A model generated the notes under the pieces. That model had not been told where the DNA came from and searched no databases. It saw only the letters and a list, made by a program, of their open reading frames with translations. This document shows positions 62,326 to 64,000 of a stretch of 64,000 nt of DNA, in pieces. Origin of the DNA: Petasospora fabianii (Eukaryota; Ascomycota; Saccharomycetes; Phaffomycetales; Wickerhamomycetaceae); contig CP048715.1 in NCBI GenBank assembly GCA_022641835.1, forward strand, positions 1,612,001-1,676,000, read 5' to 3'. Numbering within the stretch: the stretch's first letter is position 1; each line of letters starts with the position of its first letter. Made by a program: the position numbers and the translations under genes.

Positions 62326-64000
62326 TCAATTGTCATTATCTTCATCGTCAACCACAACCTCATGCATGTGTGATTGCAATCTATCCTCTAGTTGCTTCTT
62401 CTGTTTAGATTGTTGGATCATATTCTGTCTATGCTTTCTCTGTTGCTTAACAACCTTTGGCACAGTACTGATTTCCTTTCTCTTAATCTGACCACCTTTG
62501 ATGTTCTTCTTTTCATTCTTGGTAATCTTGGTCATGTTATCCATCCACTTATCATACTCGGATCCACTCTGCTTCATCACATTAACAATTGGCTTGATTG
62601 CAATAGCATCCTCCTTAGTGTAGAAAGTCAAGGCACGACCTTCACGACCACCTCTTCCTGTTCTACCAATTCTGTGAACATAAGCCTGAGCACTATTTGG
62701 AACATCATAGTTGATAACCAAATTGACACCTTTGAAATCGATACCTCTAGCCAACACATCCGTACAAATTAATACCCAAATTTCACCTTTTCTAAAACGA
62801 TCAATGATCTTCTGTCTCTGAATCTGGGTTCTCTCAGCATGGATCACATCAACGTTCATCTTATCATAGAGTAACTCATGGAACAACGCCTTGGCTCTTG
62901 TAATGGATTGCAAAAAGATCAACACTGGTGGCTTAAACTCACTGTTCTGGATGAGTTGTCTAATAGCGACAAGTTTGCCTTCTTCAGATCCTGTGAAGAT
63001 TAATTTTTGTTCAATCGTTTGATTAGCAGCCTCCTTGTGACCAATGATCACTCTAACTGGATGGATCATGATAGAGTTAGCGAGTTCTTCAACACTAGAT
63101 GGGATTGTAGCGGAGAACATCGATCTGCGAAGTTTTGGATTTGTACACTTGGACAAAATGTCATCGGTTTGCTCAACAAAGTTCTTGTCAAAGAGCTTAT
63201 CAGCTTCATCAAAGATGAGGTGTTCCACTGTTCCAAGGTCAAGGGCCTCGTTCTTCACAACGTCAATGAGTCTGAGTGGTGTAGAGATGATGAGATCAAA
63301 TTTATCCTTTTTGATGATGTTGTTTTTAAGCTTTGAGCTAATAGATTTGGATAAGATGGCAATCTTAATGTTTGTCTTCTTTGTTAGTTTTTCACATTCT
63401 TCAAAGATTTGTTGAGCAAGTTCCTTCGTTGGTGATATTATGAGTCCCTTGAGACCACTATTTTCACTCTTTTTAATCTGCTGGATGAGTGGGATCAGGA
63501 AAGCGAGTGTCTTACCGGAACCGGTTGGTGCGCAGGCAACAACGTCCCTGTCAAAGAGGGTGATTGGAATTGCTTCACTCTGGATCGGTGTTGGTTCAGT
63601 GAATCCTGAGTCGATAAGATTATCAAGGATTCTTGCATCGAGCTTGAATCTTGTAATAAGATCCTCGAAGGATCCGATAGGAAGTGGGATATCGTCACCA
63701 GTGACGTTCGCTTGGTAGGATTTTCTTAAAGCCTTAGCCTCTGCAGCGTTAGTGATCTTTGGTGGTGGTGGTGCATTCTCAGCTTCATCCTCTTCGAGAA
63801 TGTCATCATGCATCTTCTCATCTTCCTGTTCATCAGCTGCAAGCTGTTGGGATTTGGCCAAATTTTTAAACTTGTTCGTCTTGAAGAAATCAATCTCCTT
63901 ATCAACTTCCTTCTCCACTTGAATACTCTTCTTCTTCTGATGTTTGGCTCTCTGCTCGGCCGATACAGCAGATTCTGCACCACCCTTAGAGGTCTTAGTG
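62326..64000 (-). CDS. ROK1: Rok1, DEAD-box RNA helicase of 40S ribosome biogenesis, 5' cut by window end
   Basis: The frame stays open to base 64000, so the start lies outside; 557 residues are visible. Motifs in order: Q motif [22 protein letters not shown], Ia [30 protein letters not shown] and [15 protein letters not shown]. The phrases [31 protein letters not shown] and [11 protein letters not shown] are near-identical to S. cerevisiae Rok1 (564 aa). Rok1 acts in the nucleolus in pre-40S maturation with Rrp5. The visible upstream part ([20 protein letters not shown]) is basic and variable, as in the family. Confidence 0.97.
   Translation of the reverse strand, partial: TKTSKGGAESAVSAEQRAKHQKKKSIQVEKEVDKEIDFFKTNKFKNLAKSQQLAADEQEDEKMHDDILEEDEAENAPPPPKITNAAEAKALRKSYQANVTGDDIPLPIGSFEDLITRFKLDARILDNLIDSGFTEPTPIQSEAIPITLFDRDVVACAPTGSGKTLAFLIPLIQQIKKSENSGLKGLIISPTKELAQQIFEECEKLTKKTNIKIAILSKSISSKLKNNIIKKDKFDLIISTPLRLIDVVKNEALDLGTVEHLIFDEADKLFDKNFVEQTDDILSKCTNPKLRRSMFSATIPSSVEELANSIMIHPVRVIIGHKEAANQTIEQKLIFTGSEEGKLVAIRQLIQNSEFKPPVLIFLQSITRAKALFHELLYDKMNVDVIHAERTQIQRQKIIDRFRKGEIWVLICTDVLARGIDFKGVNLVINYDVPNSAQAYVHRIGRTGRGGREGRALTFYTKEDAIAIKPIVNVMKQSGSEYDKWMDNMTKITKNEKKNIKGGQIKRKEISTVPKVVKQQRKHRQNMIQQSKQKKQLEDRLQSHMHEVVVDDEDNDN

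Overview
This window looks like a chromosomal stretch from a budding yeast (Saccharomycotina). It is gene-dense, about 45% GC by eye, and carries mostly single-exon genes with short spacers. The few introns have TACTAAC-type branch sites. Most proteins match known Saccharomyces cerevisiae families. CTG codons fall where leucine is expected (for example codon 488 of the SulP transporter), so the nuclear code appears standard rather than CUG-Ser. A clear complex I subunit (NDUFS6 type), a mitochondrial class 2 dihydroorotate dehydrogenase and a PEX17 gene point to a complex-I-bearing lineage outside Saccharomycetaceae. A Pichiales-type methylotroph relative is plausible, but the species cannot be fixed from the sequence alone.

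Layout. 1-9.2 kb: 3' part of a LAM sterol-transfer gene, a YPR003C-like SulP transporter, MSH4, two very small genes on the minus strand (one with a 57-nt intron) and a DPP1/LPP1-type lipid phosphatase. 9.4-16.5 kb: VPS11, a LicD/MNN4-like gene, a 49-residue TOM5 gene and the ribosome-associated Hsp70 SSB. 16.8-24.3 kb: a MER1-like KH gene with an intron, BRE4, a 38-residue OST4 gene, PEX17 and RRG9. 24.8-36.5 kb: VID27, CCT6, MAP1, a three-exon CDD1, an F-box-like gene, mitochondrial DHODH, GET2 and the complex I subunit. 36.5-44.5 kb: about 8 kb with no convincing gene but several simple repeats, ending at a short zinc-cluster regulator. 46-64 kb: IRE1, a second gene-poor gap of about 2.3 kb, SLY1 (first exon only 43 nt), RVB1, MRPL15, SLX4, a VPS70-like M28 protease homologue, ATP20 and the 3' part of ROK1, cut by the window end.

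Themes are housekeeping ones: ER and secretory function (IRE1, SLY1, GET2, OST4, VPS11), mitochondria (complex I, ATP20, TOM5, RRG9, MRPL15, DHODH), chaperones (SSB, CCT6) and recombination or meiosis (MSH4, MER1, SLX4). No operon logic applies and gene order suggests no single pathway. I saw no tRNA, rRNA, LTR element, other virus-derived element, DNA transposon or CRISPR array. The points most worth following are the 8-kb gene-free block, the competing 5' splice sites in the MER1-like gene, the stop-free 57-nt intron, and tiny genes that a 60-residue cutoff would miss.
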